In this document: positions 17,402 to 27,192 of the stretch, piece by piece | How positions within the stretch are numbered: the first letter of the stretch is position 1 | Layout of the letters: each line of letters opens with the position of its first letter | DNA from: Acidobacteriota bacterium | GTDB taxonomy: Bacteria > Acidobacteriota > Blastocatellia > Pyrinomonadales > Pyrinomonadaceae | Assembly: GCA_003222895.1 (NCBI GenBank) | Contig: QHXI01000064.1 | Coordinates: 16,172-80,171, forward strand | Length of the DNA stretch: 64,000 nucleotides | Reading direction: 5' to 3' | Program-made: the position numbers and the translations under genes | Notes under the pieces: model-generated | The model's input: only the letters and a program-made list of their open reading frames with translations | Told to the model about the DNA's origin: nothing | Databases searched by the model: none

Positions 17402-17511
17402 TTTCAGGTTTCAAGTTTCAAGTTACTTCTTCCTCGGAATTGCTGTAGCAACCTGGCGCCAATTGTTTCGCCGGACTTGAACCTGAAACCTGAAACTTGA
17501 AACTTGAAACT
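17402..17511. repeat. Inverted heptad repeat array (TTTCAAG family)
   Basis: Tandem units of GTTTCAA at 17402-17424 are mirrored by GAAACTT units at 17474-17511, so the two arms can pair around a loop of about 50 bases. The array fills the gap between the binding-protein stop and the permease start. The same family occurs at 51270-51345 and inside pheT. Confidence 0.8.
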
Positions 17512-17518
17512 TCGATTA

Positions 17519-18523
17519 ATGGTCGCTGAAACAAAAGCTGATTGGTTCAGGCCGAGCGCGGGATTAGCGCGCACGTGGCTGAATCGCCTGGCGCCGTTTC
17601 TCGGATTGATACTGGTAATCGTTATCTTTGCGATCCTGATTGGCGCTCCCGAAAAATATCTTTCGCTGAAAAACCTCCGCACCGTCCTGGCGCAAACTGT
17701 AATCGTAGCCATCGGCGCTATCGGCATGACCGTGATCATAATCAGCGGTGGCATCGATCTATCAGTCGGATCGGCGATCGCCTTGACTGGAGTGATTACT
17801 GCGCTCGGTATCAATGCCGGCTGGTCGACAAGCTTGGCAGTTTCAGTCGGAATTTTGGTCGGCGGATTCGTCGGCGTGGTGAATGGTCTGGCGATTACGC
17901 GGATGCGCGTCGTGCCGTTCATCGCGACGCTGGGAATGCTGGGAGTTGCGCGCGGAGTCGCGAAGGGCATCGCCGGATCGCAAACGGTCAACATGCCTGA
18001 GACTTGGGCCAATGATTTGCTCCTGACAATTCCGAAACAGAGTTGGATGTTGGTTGCGCCGGGCGTTTGGATCGCGATCGTACTCGCGGTCGTCGCGGCA
18101 GTAGTTCTGCGCCGAACGGTTTTCGGCCGGCGGGTGTTTGCGTTGGGATCGAATGAAGCTGCCGCGCGTGCCTGCGGCATCGCGACTAATCGTTTGAAGA
18201 TTTACATTTACGCCTTGGCAGGCCTGCTGTTTGGTCTCGCGGGTGTAATGCAGATGTCGCGTCTTCGACAGGGCGATCCAACCGTCGCCGCCGGGTTGGA
18301 GCTGGACATAATAGCGGCCGTGGTTATCGGCGGCGGCAGTTTGAGCGGCGGCGAAGGGAGCATTCTCGGTTCGATGATTGGCGCGCTCATCATGGCGTTT
18401 CTGCGCAACGGCTGCCAGCAAGTCGGTTGGCCCAACTACATTCAGGAAATTATCATCGGCGCGTTGATTGTTTTCGCCGTGGCCATCGATCGTTGGCGGC
18501 ACTCGCGAATGGCAATCGCTTAA
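17519..18523 (+). CDS. Sugar ABC transporter permease (RbsC-like)
   Basis: 334 residues from the ATG at 17519; a TTG at 17504 lies in the repeat and is unlikely. It has about ten hydrophobic segments and the family blocks VIVAIGAIGMTVIIISGGIDLSVGS, VPFIATLGMLGVARG, LRRTVFGRRVFALGSNEAAARACGI and LDIIAAVVIGGGSLSGGEGS. This last motif contacts the ATPase. It forms the homodimeric membrane pore of a ribose/fucose-type importer with the binding protein upstream and the ATPase at 20941. An aldo/keto reductase gene follows 24 bases later. Confidence 0.9.
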   Translation: MVAETKADWFRPSAGLARTWLNRLAPFLGLILVIVIFAILIGAPEKYLSLKNLRTVLAQTVIVAIGAIGMTVIIISGGIDLSVGSAIALTGVITALGINAGWSTSLAVSVGILVGGFVGVVNGLAITRMRVVPFIATLGMLGVARGVAKGIAGSQTVNMPETWANDLLLTIPKQSWMLVAPGVWIAIVLAVVAAVVLRRTVFGRRVFALGSNEAAARACGIATNRLKIYIYALAGLLFGLAGVMQMSRLRQGDPTVAAGLELDIIAAVVIGGGSLSGGEGSILGSMIGALIMAFLRNGCQQVGWPNYIQEIIIGALIVFAVAIDRWRHSRMAIA

Positions 18524-18547
18524 GTTCAGGAATCCAGGAATCGATAC

Positions 18548-19519
18548 ATGAACTATCGTCGTTTTGGCCGCACCAAGTGGAAAGTCAGCGAGATCGGCTA
18601 TGGTATGTGGGGCATGGGTGGTTGGAGCGGTTCGGACGACGAAGAATCGTTGAAGGCGCTCCAGCACGCAGTCGACCAAGGTTGTAATTTTTTCGATACC
18701 GCCTGGGCGTACGGCGAGGGCCGAAGCGAGCGCTTGCTTGGTCAACTGGTGCGTGCGAACCCGGATAGGCAGCTCTATACGGCCACAAAGATTCCGCCGA
18801 AGAACTCGACTTGGCCCAGCCGGCGCGAATTTACTCTCGACGAAACTTTTCCTTCCGATTATATCGAGCAACGTGTGTACGAGAGTTTAGAACACGCGGG
18901 TTTGCCCAAATTCGATCTCATGCAGTTTCACGTCTGGGAAGACACCTGGGCCGAGGACGATCGATGGGCCAGGAAAGTTGATGAGCTTCGTTCGCAAAAA
19001 CTATTCAGCGCGATTGGCATCAGCATCAATCGGTGGGAGCCTTGGAACGGCGTGAAAGCAGTGCGCAGCGGCCTGATCGATTCCGTCCAGGTTATCTACA
19101 ACATCTTCGATCAAAATCCCGAAGACCAACTGTTTCCCGCGTGCGCCGAGATGGACGTCGCCGTTATTGCGCGCGTGCCGTTCGACGAAGGGACACTGAC
19201 CGGTGCGCTTACGAAAGACAGCACATGGCCGGAAGGCGACTGGCGAAATACCTATTTCGTTCCAGCGAACCTGATTCCGAGCGTTGAGCGTGCCGAGAAA
19301 CTCAAAAGCATCTTGCCAGCGGGCATGACGTTGCCTCAGATGGCGCTGCGTTTTATTCTCAGCAACACAAACGTCAGCACGATCATTCCTGGCATGCGCA
19401 AGCTTTCGCATGTGGATTCGAATATCGCTGCCAGCGATGCAGCCGCGCTGCCGAAAGATCTTGTTTCAGAGTTGCAAGCACATCGGTGGGAACGCAGCCC
19501 GACAAAATGGTCACAGTAA
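18548..19519 (+). CDS. Aldo/keto reductase
   Basis: A 323-residue (alpha/beta)8 cytosolic NAD(P)-dependent oxidoreductase. The active-site Asp/Tyr are in FFDTAWAYGEGRSERLLG near residues 49-66, Lys in TATKIPP, and His in LMQFHVWED. The cofactor loop is in GMTLPQMALRFILSNTNVSTIIPGM. It sits between the sugar permease and an L-fuconate dehydratase, so a plausible role is oxidation of L-fucose (or another aldose) to its lactone as the first step of a non-phosphorylating pathway. This is context-based; sequence alone only shows the family. Confidence 0.85.
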   Translation: MNYRRFGRTKWKVSEIGYGMWGMGGWSGSDDEESLKALQHAVDQGCNFFDTAWAYGEGRSERLLGQLVRANPDRQLYTATKIPPKNSTWPSRREFTLDETFPSDYIEQRVYESLEHAGLPKFDLMQFHVWEDTWAEDDRWARKVDELRSQKLFSAIGISINRWEPWNGVKAVRSGLIDSVQVIYNIFDQNPEDQLFPACAEMDVAVIARVPFDEGTLTGALTKDSTWPEGDWRNTYFVPANLIPSVERAEKLKSILPAGMTLPQMALRFILSNTNVSTIIPGMRKLSHVDSNIAASDAAALPKDLVSELQAHRWERSPTKWSQ

Positions 19520-19533
19520 ATTAAGACGAATCG

Positions 19534-20859
19534 ATGCCGACTACGATTACAAATGCATCGGTTCGCGATATTCGTTTTCCAACGTCGCGCACGCTCGACG
19601 GATCCGACGCCGTGAATGTCGATCCCGATTACTCGGCGACCTACGTCGTCCTTGAAACCGACGACGCGCGCGGCCTGCGGGGCTACGGCTTAACATTTAC
19701 GAATGGCCGTGGCAATGAAATTTCGGTCGCTGCCGTGCACGCCTTGAAGCATCACCTGCTGGGCCGCACGCTTGAATCGATCACACAGGATTTCGCCGGC
19801 TTTTGGCTCGGCCTTACTTCAGATAGTCAGGTGCGTTGGCTTGGACCAGAGAAGGGTGTGATTCATCTCGCGGCCGGCGCGCTGGTCAATGCGTTGTGGG
19901 ATTTGTATGCGAGAAGTGAAGGCAAACCGGTGTGGAAGCTTTTGGTGGACATGTCGCCTGAGCACCTCGTCGCGTGTATTCCGTTTCGTCACATCACCGA
20001 TGCGCTGACGCCTCAGGAAGCGCTCGAAATTCTAAAACGTAATGAAGCAACGAAATGTGATCGCGAGAAAGAGATGCGCGCGGTCGGCTATCCGGCTTAC
20101 ACGACATCGGCGGGTTGGCTCGGCTATTCAGACGACAAAGTGCGCCAGCTCGTGCGCGAAGCTCTTGTGGATGGATGGTCGCATTTCAAGATGAAGGTTG
20201 GACGCGATCTCGATGACGATGTTCGCCGCGCGGCGATCATCCGCGAAGAGATCGGACCCGATCGCACATTGATGATGGACGCGAATCAAATTTGGGACGT
20301 CGACCAAGCGATCGAATGGATGAAACCGCTGGCGCAATTCAATCCGTGGTGGATCGAAGAACCGACTTCACCCGACGATGTTCTTGGTCACGCGAAAATA
20401 GCGAAAGCGGTCGCGCCGATTGGTGTTGCTACCGGCGAAGCTTGTCAGAACCGCGTCATCTTCAAACAGTTCTTGCAGGCGAAGGCAATTGCGTTCTGCC
20501 AAATCGATAGTTGCCGTTTGGCGGGTGTGAATGAAGTGCTCGCGGTAATTCTGATGGCGGCAAAATTCGGCGTGCCGGTCTGTCCGCATGCAGGCGGCGT
20601 CGGGCTTTGTGAATACGTGCAGCATCTTGCGCTGTTCGACTACATCGCGGTCAGTGCATCGCTCGAGAATCGCATCACGGAATACGTCGATCATTTGCAC
20701 GAACATTTTGTCTACCCAGTGAAGATGAAAGACGGACGATATTTGCCGCCGCTCGATCCGGGATACAGCATCGAGATGAGAACCAAGTCGCTTGACTGCT
20801 ACGAGTTTCCAAATGGGGAAGCTTGGAAGACCAAATCGTCAGTTGTTAGTGGTCAGTAG
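19534..20859 (+). CDS. fucD: L-fuconate dehydratase, enolase superfamily
   Basis: A 441-residue enzyme, the usual length for the family. The N-terminal cap reads SVRDIRFPTSRTLDGSDA, NVDPDYSATYVVLETDD and GLTFTNGRGNE. The barrel carries the KxK base pair in FKMKVGRDLDDD, metal ligands in LMMDANQIWD, EEPTSPDD and GEACQNR, and the His base in PVCPHAGGVGLCEY. It dehydrates L-fuconate to 2-keto-3-deoxy-L-fuconate in the cytosol. The last seven residues (SSVVSGQ) are encoded by a GTCAGTA heptad repeat that continues past the stop, so the tail is repeat-derived. No downstream KDF aldolase/hydrolase is seen here. Confidence 0.87.
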   Translation: MPTTITNASVRDIRFPTSRTLDGSDAVNVDPDYSATYVVLETDDARGLRGYGLTFTNGRGNEISVAAVHALKHHLLGRTLESITQDFAGFWLGLTSDSQVRWLGPEKGVIHLAAGALVNALWDLYARSEGKPVWKLLVDMSPEHLVACIPFRHITDALTPQEALEILKRNEATKCDREKEMRAVGYPAYTTSAGWLGYSDDKVRQLVREALVDGWSHFKMKVGRDLDDDVRRAAIIREEIGPDRTLMMDANQIWDVDQAIEWMKPLAQFNPWWIEEPTSPDDVLGHAKIAKAVAPIGVATGEACQNRVIFKQFLQAKAIAFCQIDSCRLAGVNEVLAVILMAAKFGVPVCPHAGGVGLCEYVQHLALFDYIAVSASLENRITEYVDHLHEHFVYPVKMKDGRYLPPLDPGYSIEMRTKSLDCYEFPNGEAWKTKSSVVSGQ

Positions 20860-20940
20860 TCAGTTGCTTCTGTTGATGATCACGACGTTGACCACCGATA
20901 ACTAATGACTTTTTGACAAGTGACAACGGACCGCTGACGT
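20837..20940. repeat. Heptad repeat array (GTCAGTA family)
   Basis: TCAGTTGTTAGTGGTCAGTA then GTCAGTTG, with degenerate reverse-complement units (AACTAATGACTTTTTGACA, GCTGAC) at 20897-20938. It begins inside the fucD coding region and reaches the ATG of the ABC ATPase. Confidence 0.6.
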
Positions 20941-22440
20941 ATGACTGCGCTTTTATTATCAAATATCTCTAAACGCTTTGGCCCAACCGCGGCGTTGGCC
21001 GGTGTGAACCTGCGCCTGGACAAAGGCGAAGTGCATGCGCTCATCGGTGAAAACGGGGCGGGCAAGAGTACTTTGATGAACGTGCTCGCAGGTTTAATGA
21101 AGTTCGACGAAGGCACGATGGAGGTGGACGGCGATCATTATGATCCTTCGAGTCCGCTTGATGCGCGCGACCGCGGAATTGCTCTGATTCATCAGGAACT
21201 TTCTTTGTTTCCGCACTTATCTGTGGCTGAGAACATCATGATGGGCATGGAGCCTTCGCGTTGGGGTTTGCTCGACTCTGACGCCTTGTGTGCGCGCACG
21301 CTTGAAGTGCTCGAAACTTTTCATCACACGGAAATCAAACCTGAGACACGCGTCTCGACTCTTTCAATCGCGGCGCGTCAGATTGTCGAAATTTGTCGTG
21401 CGCTGGCCGCGCGCGCGCGACTCATTTTGATGGACGAACCGACAAGCAGCTTGCAACGCGAAGACGTCGAGCATCTGTTTCACTTGATCAGACAATTCAA
21501 GGGTCACGGCATCAACGTCATTTATATCAGCCACTTTCTGGAAGAGGTGCGCGAGATTGCCGACAACTTCACGGTTCTGCGCGATGGGCGTAGTGTCGCG
21601 ACCGGCGAGATTTCGTCCGTGTCTGACGATGAACTAATCATGCACATGGTCGGCCGTTCAGTTGAAAATCTCTTTCCCAGTCGCGCTCCGGCTTCAACGG
21701 GCCGCGAGACCGTTCTCGAAGTCAAGAATCTGTCGTCGCCACCGGCGTTGAAGAACGCGACGTTCGAACTGAAACGCGGAGAAATTGTTGGAATCGCGGG
21801 TCTGATGGGATCGGGAAGAACAAACGTGGTGCGCAGCATCTTCGGATTGGATGAATGTGCGGGCGGTTCGATCAGAGTGATGAATCAAAGCTCAACACAG
21901 TCCGCGACACCCGCGACGCGTTTGTCACAAAGCATCGGATACCTTAGCGAGGATCGCAAGAACGAGGGACTCGCAATCACTCTCTCGATCGCCGATAACG
22001 TAACGATGACGCGTTTCAGATCGTGCTCGCGATTTGGTTGGCTTAACTTGTCGCGGCAACGTTCGCGATCTCAAGACGTCGTCAATTCACTCGCAGTGAA
22101 AGCTCGCAGCGTGCAACAACCAGTGGCGTCACTGTCTGGTGGCAATCAACAAAAGATCGCGTTGGCACGTCTGCTGCACCAGCAGGCTGAAATCCTTTTG
22201 CTTGACGAACCGACGCGCGGTATCGACATCGGCAGCAAGGCTCAAGTCTACAAAACCATCGCCGATTGTGCTGCCGCGGGAAAAGCGGTCCTGATGATTA
22301 GCTCGTACCTGCCTGAGTTGTTTGGCATGTGCGATCGCCTGGCGGTGATGAGTCGTGGGCGCTTGTCGGCGATTCGTCCGATCGATGAATGGACGCCCGA
22401 GGCCGTGATGCAAGCGGCGATTGCCGGTGAAGGGAATTGA
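20941..22440 (+). CDS. Sugar ABC transporter ATP-binding protein (RbsA/MglA-like)
   Basis: A 499-residue fused double ATPase. The N-terminal half has Walker A GENGAGKSTL near residues 37-46, a Q-loop LIHQELSLF, signature TLSIAARQIVEICRAL and Walker B RLILMDEPTSSL. The C-terminal half has a degenerate Walker A GLMGSGRTN, ASLSGGNQQKIALAR and EILLLDEPTRGIDIG. It powers the permease at 17519. Gene order is unusual because two enzyme genes separate permease and ATPase. The frame downstream of its TGA stays open into a remnant of another gene (22441-22659). Confidence 0.92.
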   Translation: MTALLLSNISKRFGPTAALAGVNLRLDKGEVHALIGENGAGKSTLMNVLAGLMKFDEGTMEVDGDHYDPSSPLDARDRGIALIHQELSLFPHLSVAENIMMGMEPSRWGLLDSDALCARTLEVLETFHHTEIKPETRVSTLSIAARQIVEICRALAARARLILMDEPTSSLQREDVEHLFHLIRQFKGHGINVIYISHFLEEVREIADNFTVLRDGRSVATGEISSVSDDELIMHMVGRSVENLFPSRAPASTGRETVLEVKNLSSPPALKNATFELKRGEIVGIAGLMGSGRTNVVRSIFGLDECAGGSIRVMNQSSTQSATPATRLSQSIGYLSEDRKNEGLAITLSIADNVTMTRFRSCSRFGWLNLSRQRSRSQDVVNSLAVKARSVQQPVASLSGGNQQKIALARLLHQQAEILLLDEPTRGIDIGSKAQVYKTIADCAAAGKAVLMISSYLPELFGMCDRLAVMSRGRLSAIRPIDEWTPEAVMQAAIAGEGN

Positions 22441-22659
22441 GGCGCGAAAAAAATCAAGGCATTGAACGAGTGGATGCGCAGCTATGCCGAAAAGAATAAG
22501 TTGACCTATCTTGATTATTATTCGGCTATGATAGACGAGAAGGGATTCTTGAAAGACGAGTTGAGCGAGGATGGTTTGCATCCAAACGCAAAAGGCTATG
22601 CGATCATGGCGCCGCTGGCGGAAGCTGCGATTGCAAAATCGTTGAAGAGCGGAAGCTAG
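22441..22659 (+). pseudogene. SGNH/GDSL hydrolase, C-terminal remnant
   Basis: Right after the ATPase stop, in the same frame, the sequence reads KKIKALNEWMRSYAEKNK, LTYLDYYSAMID, LKDELSEDGLHPNAKGY and MAPLAEAAIAK. This is the C-terminus of SGNH hydrolases, including the catalytic Asp-x-x-His in EDGLHPN. The N-terminal GDS block and the rest are gone. Such enzymes deacetylate sugars. No credible start or ribosome site is present, so it is read as a fossil; read-through of the TGA would fuse it to the ATPase. Confidence 0.75.
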
Positions 22660-22718
22660 TGGTTCAAGTTTCGCGTAGACGCGATCGCTTATCGACGGGA
22701 CCTCTGAAGTGGAACTGC

Positions 22719-23738
22719 ATGCCGACAACCTTAGCTGACATCGCGCGCGCTCTGGGCGTCTCAAAGATGACGGTCTCGCGCGCCATCAACAATCATCCGG
22801 AGATCAGCCCGGAGACGCGTGCGCGCATCCTGGACGCTGCGCATCGCATGAACTACCGGCCAAATCAGTTCGCCCGCGCGCTGACGACGAATCGTTCTTA
22901 TCTGCTTGGCGTGATTGTTCCGGACCTAATGCACTCTTATTTTGCCGAGATTTGTCGTGGCGTTGAAACCATCGCCAAGCCTTTGGGTTACCAAAATTTG
23001 ATTTGCAGCACCGACGAGGACCCCGCGAATGAAGAATCGGAAATCGAAGCCCTGTTGCCGCGGACTGATGGTTTGATTCTCGCCTCGTCTGCATCGCCGG
23101 CCGAGACGAAATTCTATAAGCGGGTGATTCGCGAACGCGCGAAGATTGTTTTGATCGATCGGCAGCTCGAAGGAATCAAGTGCCCTTCGGTTACTACAGA
23201 CGACATTAAAGTCGGACGGATTGCAACTGAGCATCTGCTGAGCCTCGGCCATCGCCGAGTAGGTCACTTGAAAGGCACGGTCGCATCAACCGCCGCGTTG
23301 CGGTTTGAAGGTTACAAAAGTGCTTTGGCCAACAACCGATTATCTTTCAATCCGGACTTGGTTCGCGAGGGCGGCTTCACAGAAGCTGACGGCAATCGCG
23401 CGATGAAGAAATGGCTGCGCGAAGGCAATGTGCCGTCAGCAATTTTTGCGGCGAACGATCCGGCGGCCATCGGCGCCATAGCGGCCATCACCGAAGCCGG
23501 ACTGAGTATCCCCGAAGACATCGCCATGGTCGGCGGCGGCAATATTCATTACGGCGACATGTTGCGCGTGCCCCTGACGACCGTTTCTTGGTCCACGTCC
23601 GAAATGGGACAGGCGGCCGCGCGGCTCCTGATCGATCTGGTCGAGGGTAAGAGGGGCATAAAAGAACAACACGTGATCGTTGAACCTGAATTGGTCGTGC
23701 GTGCTTCGTGCGGCGCAACCCAGGCGGCGTTCGTTTAA
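22719..23738 (+). CDS. LacI family transcriptional regulator
   Basis: 339 residues from the ATG at 22719. The N-terminal helix-turn-helix and hinge read TLADIARALGVSKMTVSRAI, NNHPEISPETRARILDAAH and NYRPNQFARAL, typical of LacI. The C-terminal periplasmic-binding-like domain has GVIVPDLMHSYFAEICRGVE, GLILASS, LLSLGHRRVGHL and AIFAANDPAAIGAIAAI. It should repress sugar genes and release DNA on binding a sugar or sugar acid. The palindrome at 14380-14395 is a likely operator. It lies inside the run of genes it probably controls, between the ABC ATPase and the GH88 hydrolase. Confidence 0.9.
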   Translation: MPTTLADIARALGVSKMTVSRAINNHPEISPETRARILDAAHRMNYRPNQFARALTTNRSYLLGVIVPDLMHSYFAEICRGVETIAKPLGYQNLICSTDEDPANEESEIEALLPRTDGLILASSASPAETKFYKRVIRERAKIVLIDRQLEGIKCPSVTTDDIKVGRIATEHLLSLGHRRVGHLKGTVASTAALRFEGYKSALANNRLSFNPDLVREGGFTEADGNRAMKKWLREGNVPSAIFAANDPAAIGAIAAITEAGLSIPEDIAMVGGGNIHYGDMLRVPLTTVSWSTSEMGQAAARLLIDLVEGKRGIKEQHVIVEPELVVRASCGATQAAFV

Positions 23739-23760
23739 GTTTTTCCTCTAAAAAGTTATC

Positions 23761-26328
23761 ATGCGTATCATTTGTACAATCTTAATACTAAGTTGCCTAA
23801 TGTTTGCGGGACAGGCCAATGCGGCGCCCCGCATCAAGGTGCTTAAGCTGTCGGTGACGAATCCGTCCAACGAAATTCGGTCGGCGGCAGATATCGTCGT
23901 CAGTGTCGCTGAGCTGAAGCGCATCGCGCCGGACTTCAAGGCGGGCGACGTCATCGTGACGACGAGCGATGCGTCAACCGTCGAGGAGGACGCGCGCACG
24001 CTGCAAACGATCGAACTGCCTTCACAAGCAGACGATCTCGATGGCGACAATAAGCATGACGAGCTTGCTTTTCAAATTGATTTGAAACCGCGACAGACGC
24101 GAATCGTGACGATCGCTTATGGAGACACGGCGACGATTCAGCGTTTGCGCAGCGACTATCCGAAACGAACCGCGGCGAAGTTCACGATGAAATTTGACGG
24201 GCTCGGTTGGGAGTCCGAAGCGACGGCGTGGCGAATCTATTTCGATAAGCGCAACGCGATCGATGTCTGGGGCAAGCGTCGGCCGGGCTTGTACCTCGAA
24301 ATGTTTGGGGCGCCCGAATACGTCTATCATTGGGAATCGCCGTTGGGCCGGGACATTTATCGAATCGGCGATGCGATTGGAATTGGGGCGGTGGCTGCGC
24401 TCGTCGATGGCAAAGCGGTCAGAGTTTCGGACGTCGTCGAACGTAGATGGAGAATCATCAGCGCCGGTCCAGTTCGAGTGATCGTCGACTTGAATTATAA
24501 GGGCTGGAAAATCGGCGGAAAGGAAGTCAATCTTACGAGTCGTATGACTCAATGGGCCGGCGAGCGCGGCTTCGATCATCGAGTCACCGCCGAAGGCGCC
24601 GACGGAGTGACACTGGTAACGGGAATCGTTCGTCAGCCTGATCTGCAGGAAAAGATTTTCAACCCATCAGAGAGCGTGCCTGCCTTTACGCGTGCATGGT
24701 GGGGACATCAGGTCGAAGAAGAAGGTCCGCCGGCGACGGCGATTCATATGTTGCCTGGTCAGAATTTAGGTTTGGCAATAATCGCGCTCGGTAAACAGAG
24801 CAAGGCAATCGCTGATGATCCGCTCAACTTGCTCGTTCAGCCACAGTTCGAAAATGGCAAAGCCGATTGGTATGTTACGGGTGTTTGGGATCAAGAGAAC
24901 ACCGACAACCTGAGCGTACCGGCCAGCACTGCTGATGCGAGAATTCGTTATGGTTCCCTGGCGTCGCCGCGCGCGACGCCGAGGACGCTCGATGATTTCC
25001 TAAACTTTGTTCACGACACGAGCATTCGCCTGACGAACCCAGCGCGGGTGGCTATTCTTTCATCCGCAGCATCGGCGCAATCGGCTCCGCCGGATACCTT
25101 GCAACCGGCGAAAAAGAAAACTTATGCGGAAGCGATCGACTTGTTGAAGCAATCCGCGGAACGCACTGCGCAGAAATTCGAGCCGCTGATTTCCCGAACC
25201 GCGCCGGCCGATACGGATCGCGACACCGGCGAAGGTTTTTTCACCGAAGGCGATAATGAAACCGGTGAATGGAAATCGCAGAAAGGCTTTTTCTGGACGG
25301 GCAGTTTTTGGGTTGGCGAGTTATGGCAGCTCTACGCCAAAACAAAAGATGAGCGGTTTCGCCGTTGGGCCGAGCTTTGGAACGCGCGGCTCCTCGGCAA
25401 GGAAGCAAACGAGAATCATGATACGGGTTTTCTCAACTTCTATTCATCAGTCCTTGGTTATCGCGCGATAAAGGATTCGAAGTATCGCGACGGCGGCTTG
25501 CGTGCAGCGACTCGCTTGAAGCAACTCTACAATCCGACGACGGAACTCGCTGCTTCGTGGGGCGTTAACGGCGACGACACGATCATCGACACGATGATGA
25601 ACCTGCAAATCTGGTGGTGGGCCGCGCGCGAGACCGGCGATGCAGAATGGCGCGAGCTGGGATTAAAGCATGCGCTGAAATCCGCGGACTGGCTGGTGCG
25701 ACGCGATGGTTCGGTGGCGCAATCCGTTCATTACAATCCCGGCGACAATCGTCAGGAGTTCACTTCTTCGCAGGGCACAAACAATTCAATCAAGTACCCA
25801 AACTCGGCGAAGCCCGGCGAAAAGGTTTTCACGCATACGCATCAGGGCTTCGCGGCAGACACGACCTGGTCTCGCGGCGCCGCCTGGGCTCTCTATGGGT
25901 TCACGGTTGCCTACAGCGAGACGAAGAATCGGGGCCTGGTGGCAACGGCTGAGAAGGTCGCCGATTACATCCTGGATCATCTGCCTGAAGACGGAGTGCC
26001 ATGGTATGACTTTATCGATGAAGGCGTGCACTTTCGCAATCGCGATAGTTCCGCGGCAGCGATTATCGCCGGCGGGCTGCTGAGACTTTCTGAACAGACC
26101 GCAGACCAAACACGCGCCGCCACTTATCGCCGCGAGGGCGAACGCATCACGCGGTCGCTTATCGATCGATATCTGACGCCGGTTTCGGCCGGCGACAAAA
26201 CGGCGCCGGGAGTGTTGCGTCACGGATCGAGCACGCGCCCGAGCGATGTGAGTTTGGTCTATGGAAATTACTATCTGCTGGAAGATTTGTTATGGCTGGA
26301 AGAGCATAGGGCAGTAGCCCGACCGTAA
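23761..26328 (+). CDS. DUF4861 - GH88 unsaturated uronyl hydrolase, exported fusion
   Basis: An 855-residue exported protein (signal [17 protein letters not shown]). Residues ~25-430 match DUF4861 ([55 protein letters not shown]). Residues ~455-850 are GH88: [36 protein letters not shown] with the catalytic Asp, [16 protein letters not shown] with the second Asp, [20 protein letters not shown] and GVPWYDF. GH88 removes unsaturated glucuronate or galacturonate from oligosaccharide ends made by lyases, feeding 5-keto-4-deoxyuronate to the KduI/KdgF/KduD steps encoded next. The fusion order is common in this phylum. Confidence 0.88.
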   Translation: MRIICTILILSCLMFAGQANAAPRIKVLKLSVTNPSNEIRSAADIVVSVAELKRIAPDFKAGDVIVTTSDASTVEEDARTLQTIELPSQADDLDGDNKHDELAFQIDLKPRQTRIVTIAYGDTATIQRLRSDYPKRTAAKFTMKFDGLGWESEATAWRIYFDKRNAIDVWGKRRPGLYLEMFGAPEYVYHWESPLGRDIYRIGDAIGIGAVAALVDGKAVRVSDVVERRWRIISAGPVRVIVDLNYKGWKIGGKEVNLTSRMTQWAGERGFDHRVTAEGADGVTLVTGIVRQPDLQEKIFNPSESVPAFTRAWWGHQVEEEGPPATAIHMLPGQNLGLAIIALGKQSKAIADDPLNLLVQPQFENGKADWYVTGVWDQENTDNLSVPASTADARIRYGSLASPRATPRTLDDFLNFVHDTSIRLTNPARVAILSSAASAQSAPPDTLQPAKKKTYAEAIDLLKQSAERTAQKFEPLISRTAPADTDRDTGEGFFTEGDNETGEWKSQKGFFWTGSFWVGELWQLYAKTKDERFRRWAELWNARLLGKEANENHDTGFLNFYSSVLGYRAIKDSKYRDGGLRAATRLKQLYNPTTELAASWGVNGDDTIIDTMMNLQIWWWAARETGDAEWRELGLKHALKSADWLVRRDGSVAQSVHYNPGDNRQEFTSSQGTNNSIKYPNSAKPGEKVFTHTHQGFAADTTWSRGAAWALYGFTVAYSETKNRGLVATAEKVADYILDHLPEDGVPWYDFIDEGVHFRNRDSSAAAIIAGGLLRLSEQTADQTRAATYRREGERITRSLIDRYLTPVSAGDKTAPGVLRHGSSTRPSDVSLVYGNYYLLEDLLWLEEHRAVARP

Positions 26329-26357
26329 GGGAGGGCCCACAAAAAAGGAGAGCCATC

Positions 26358-27182
26358 ATGAGCGCACAAATGAAAGAGCAAGACAAGCAACTCGTTTTTC
26401 GCAAGACAAACGCGCAGAAGGGCCGCACGATTTCGGTGACGCCTGAAAACAGTTCGATGAAGCACTTGTCCTACGGCCGCATAATTCTCGACAAAGAAGT
26501 GCCGCGGGTGAGCTTTGCAACCGGCAATCAGGAGTCCGGCTTAATCTGTCTCTCCGGCAAATGCACGATCATGTGCGACCGAGAGGCGACCCAGATTGAG
26601 CAATATGATTCGATCTATTTGCCACGCGACAGCCAGGTCGAAGTCGCGACTGAAAGCGCGGTCGATCTCGCTGAGTGTTCCGCGGATGTCGAGACGAAAT
26701 ATCCTCTGCAGGTCGTGCGCTATTCCGACGTTGAGAAGGACGGTTCGCTGAGATTCAAGACTGGCGGCGCATCCAACTCGCGCACCGTCAATATCACGCT
26801 GGGAAAGAACGTCGAAGCGGGGCGCATCCTGGCGGGCTTTACAACTTCAGAACCGGGTCATTGGACCAGTTGGCCGCCGCACGAACACGCGTCGATCCTT
26901 GAAGAACTTTACGTCTACTATGACATGCCGGCGCCGGCATTTGGCGTGCAGTTCGTCTACACGAATCCGGATGAGCCAGAATTCATCGGCATCGTGCGCG
27001 ATGGTGATGCGGTGATTATGCCGAAGGGTTTTCATCCAAACGTTTCTGTGCCTGGCCATCCAATTAATTTTGTTTGGATGATGGCCGCGCATCGTGAAGT
27101 GGAAGATCGGCAGTTCGGTGTAGTCAGAGTGCAGCCCGGTTTCGATCAAGCGGGCAGCGGGTTGGAAGCAAGTCGAAAATAA
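26358..27182 (+). CDS. 5-deoxy-glucuronate isomerase family (IolB/KduI-like) isomerase
   Basis: A 274-residue bicupin. The metal site is in WTSWPPHEHASILEELYVYYD, with HxH and Glu ligands, and a later His in MPKGFHPNVSVPG; this PPHEH form is the IolB subtype. A strong AAAGGAGA site precedes the ATG. IolB isomerises 5-deoxy-glucuronate and KduI isomerises 5-keto-4-deoxyuronate (DKI); the two families are related. Here it sits between an unsaturated uronyl hydrolase and other uronate genes with no inositol genes in view, so a KduI role is the better inference. Confidence 0.8.
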   Translation: MSAQMKEQDKQLVFRKTNAQKGRTISVTPENSSMKHLSYGRIILDKEVPRVSFATGNQESGLICLSGKCTIMCDREATQIEQYDSIYLPRDSQVEVATESAVDLAECSADVETKYPLQVVRYSDVEKDGSLRFKTGGASNSRTVNITLGKNVEAGRILAGFTTSEPGHWTSWPPHEHASILEELYVYYDMPAPAFGVQFVYTNPDEPEFIGIVRDGDAVIMPKGFHPNVSVPGHPINFVWMMAAHREVEDRQFGVVRVQPGFDQAGSGLEASRK

Positions 27183-27192
27183 ACGGAGGCTG

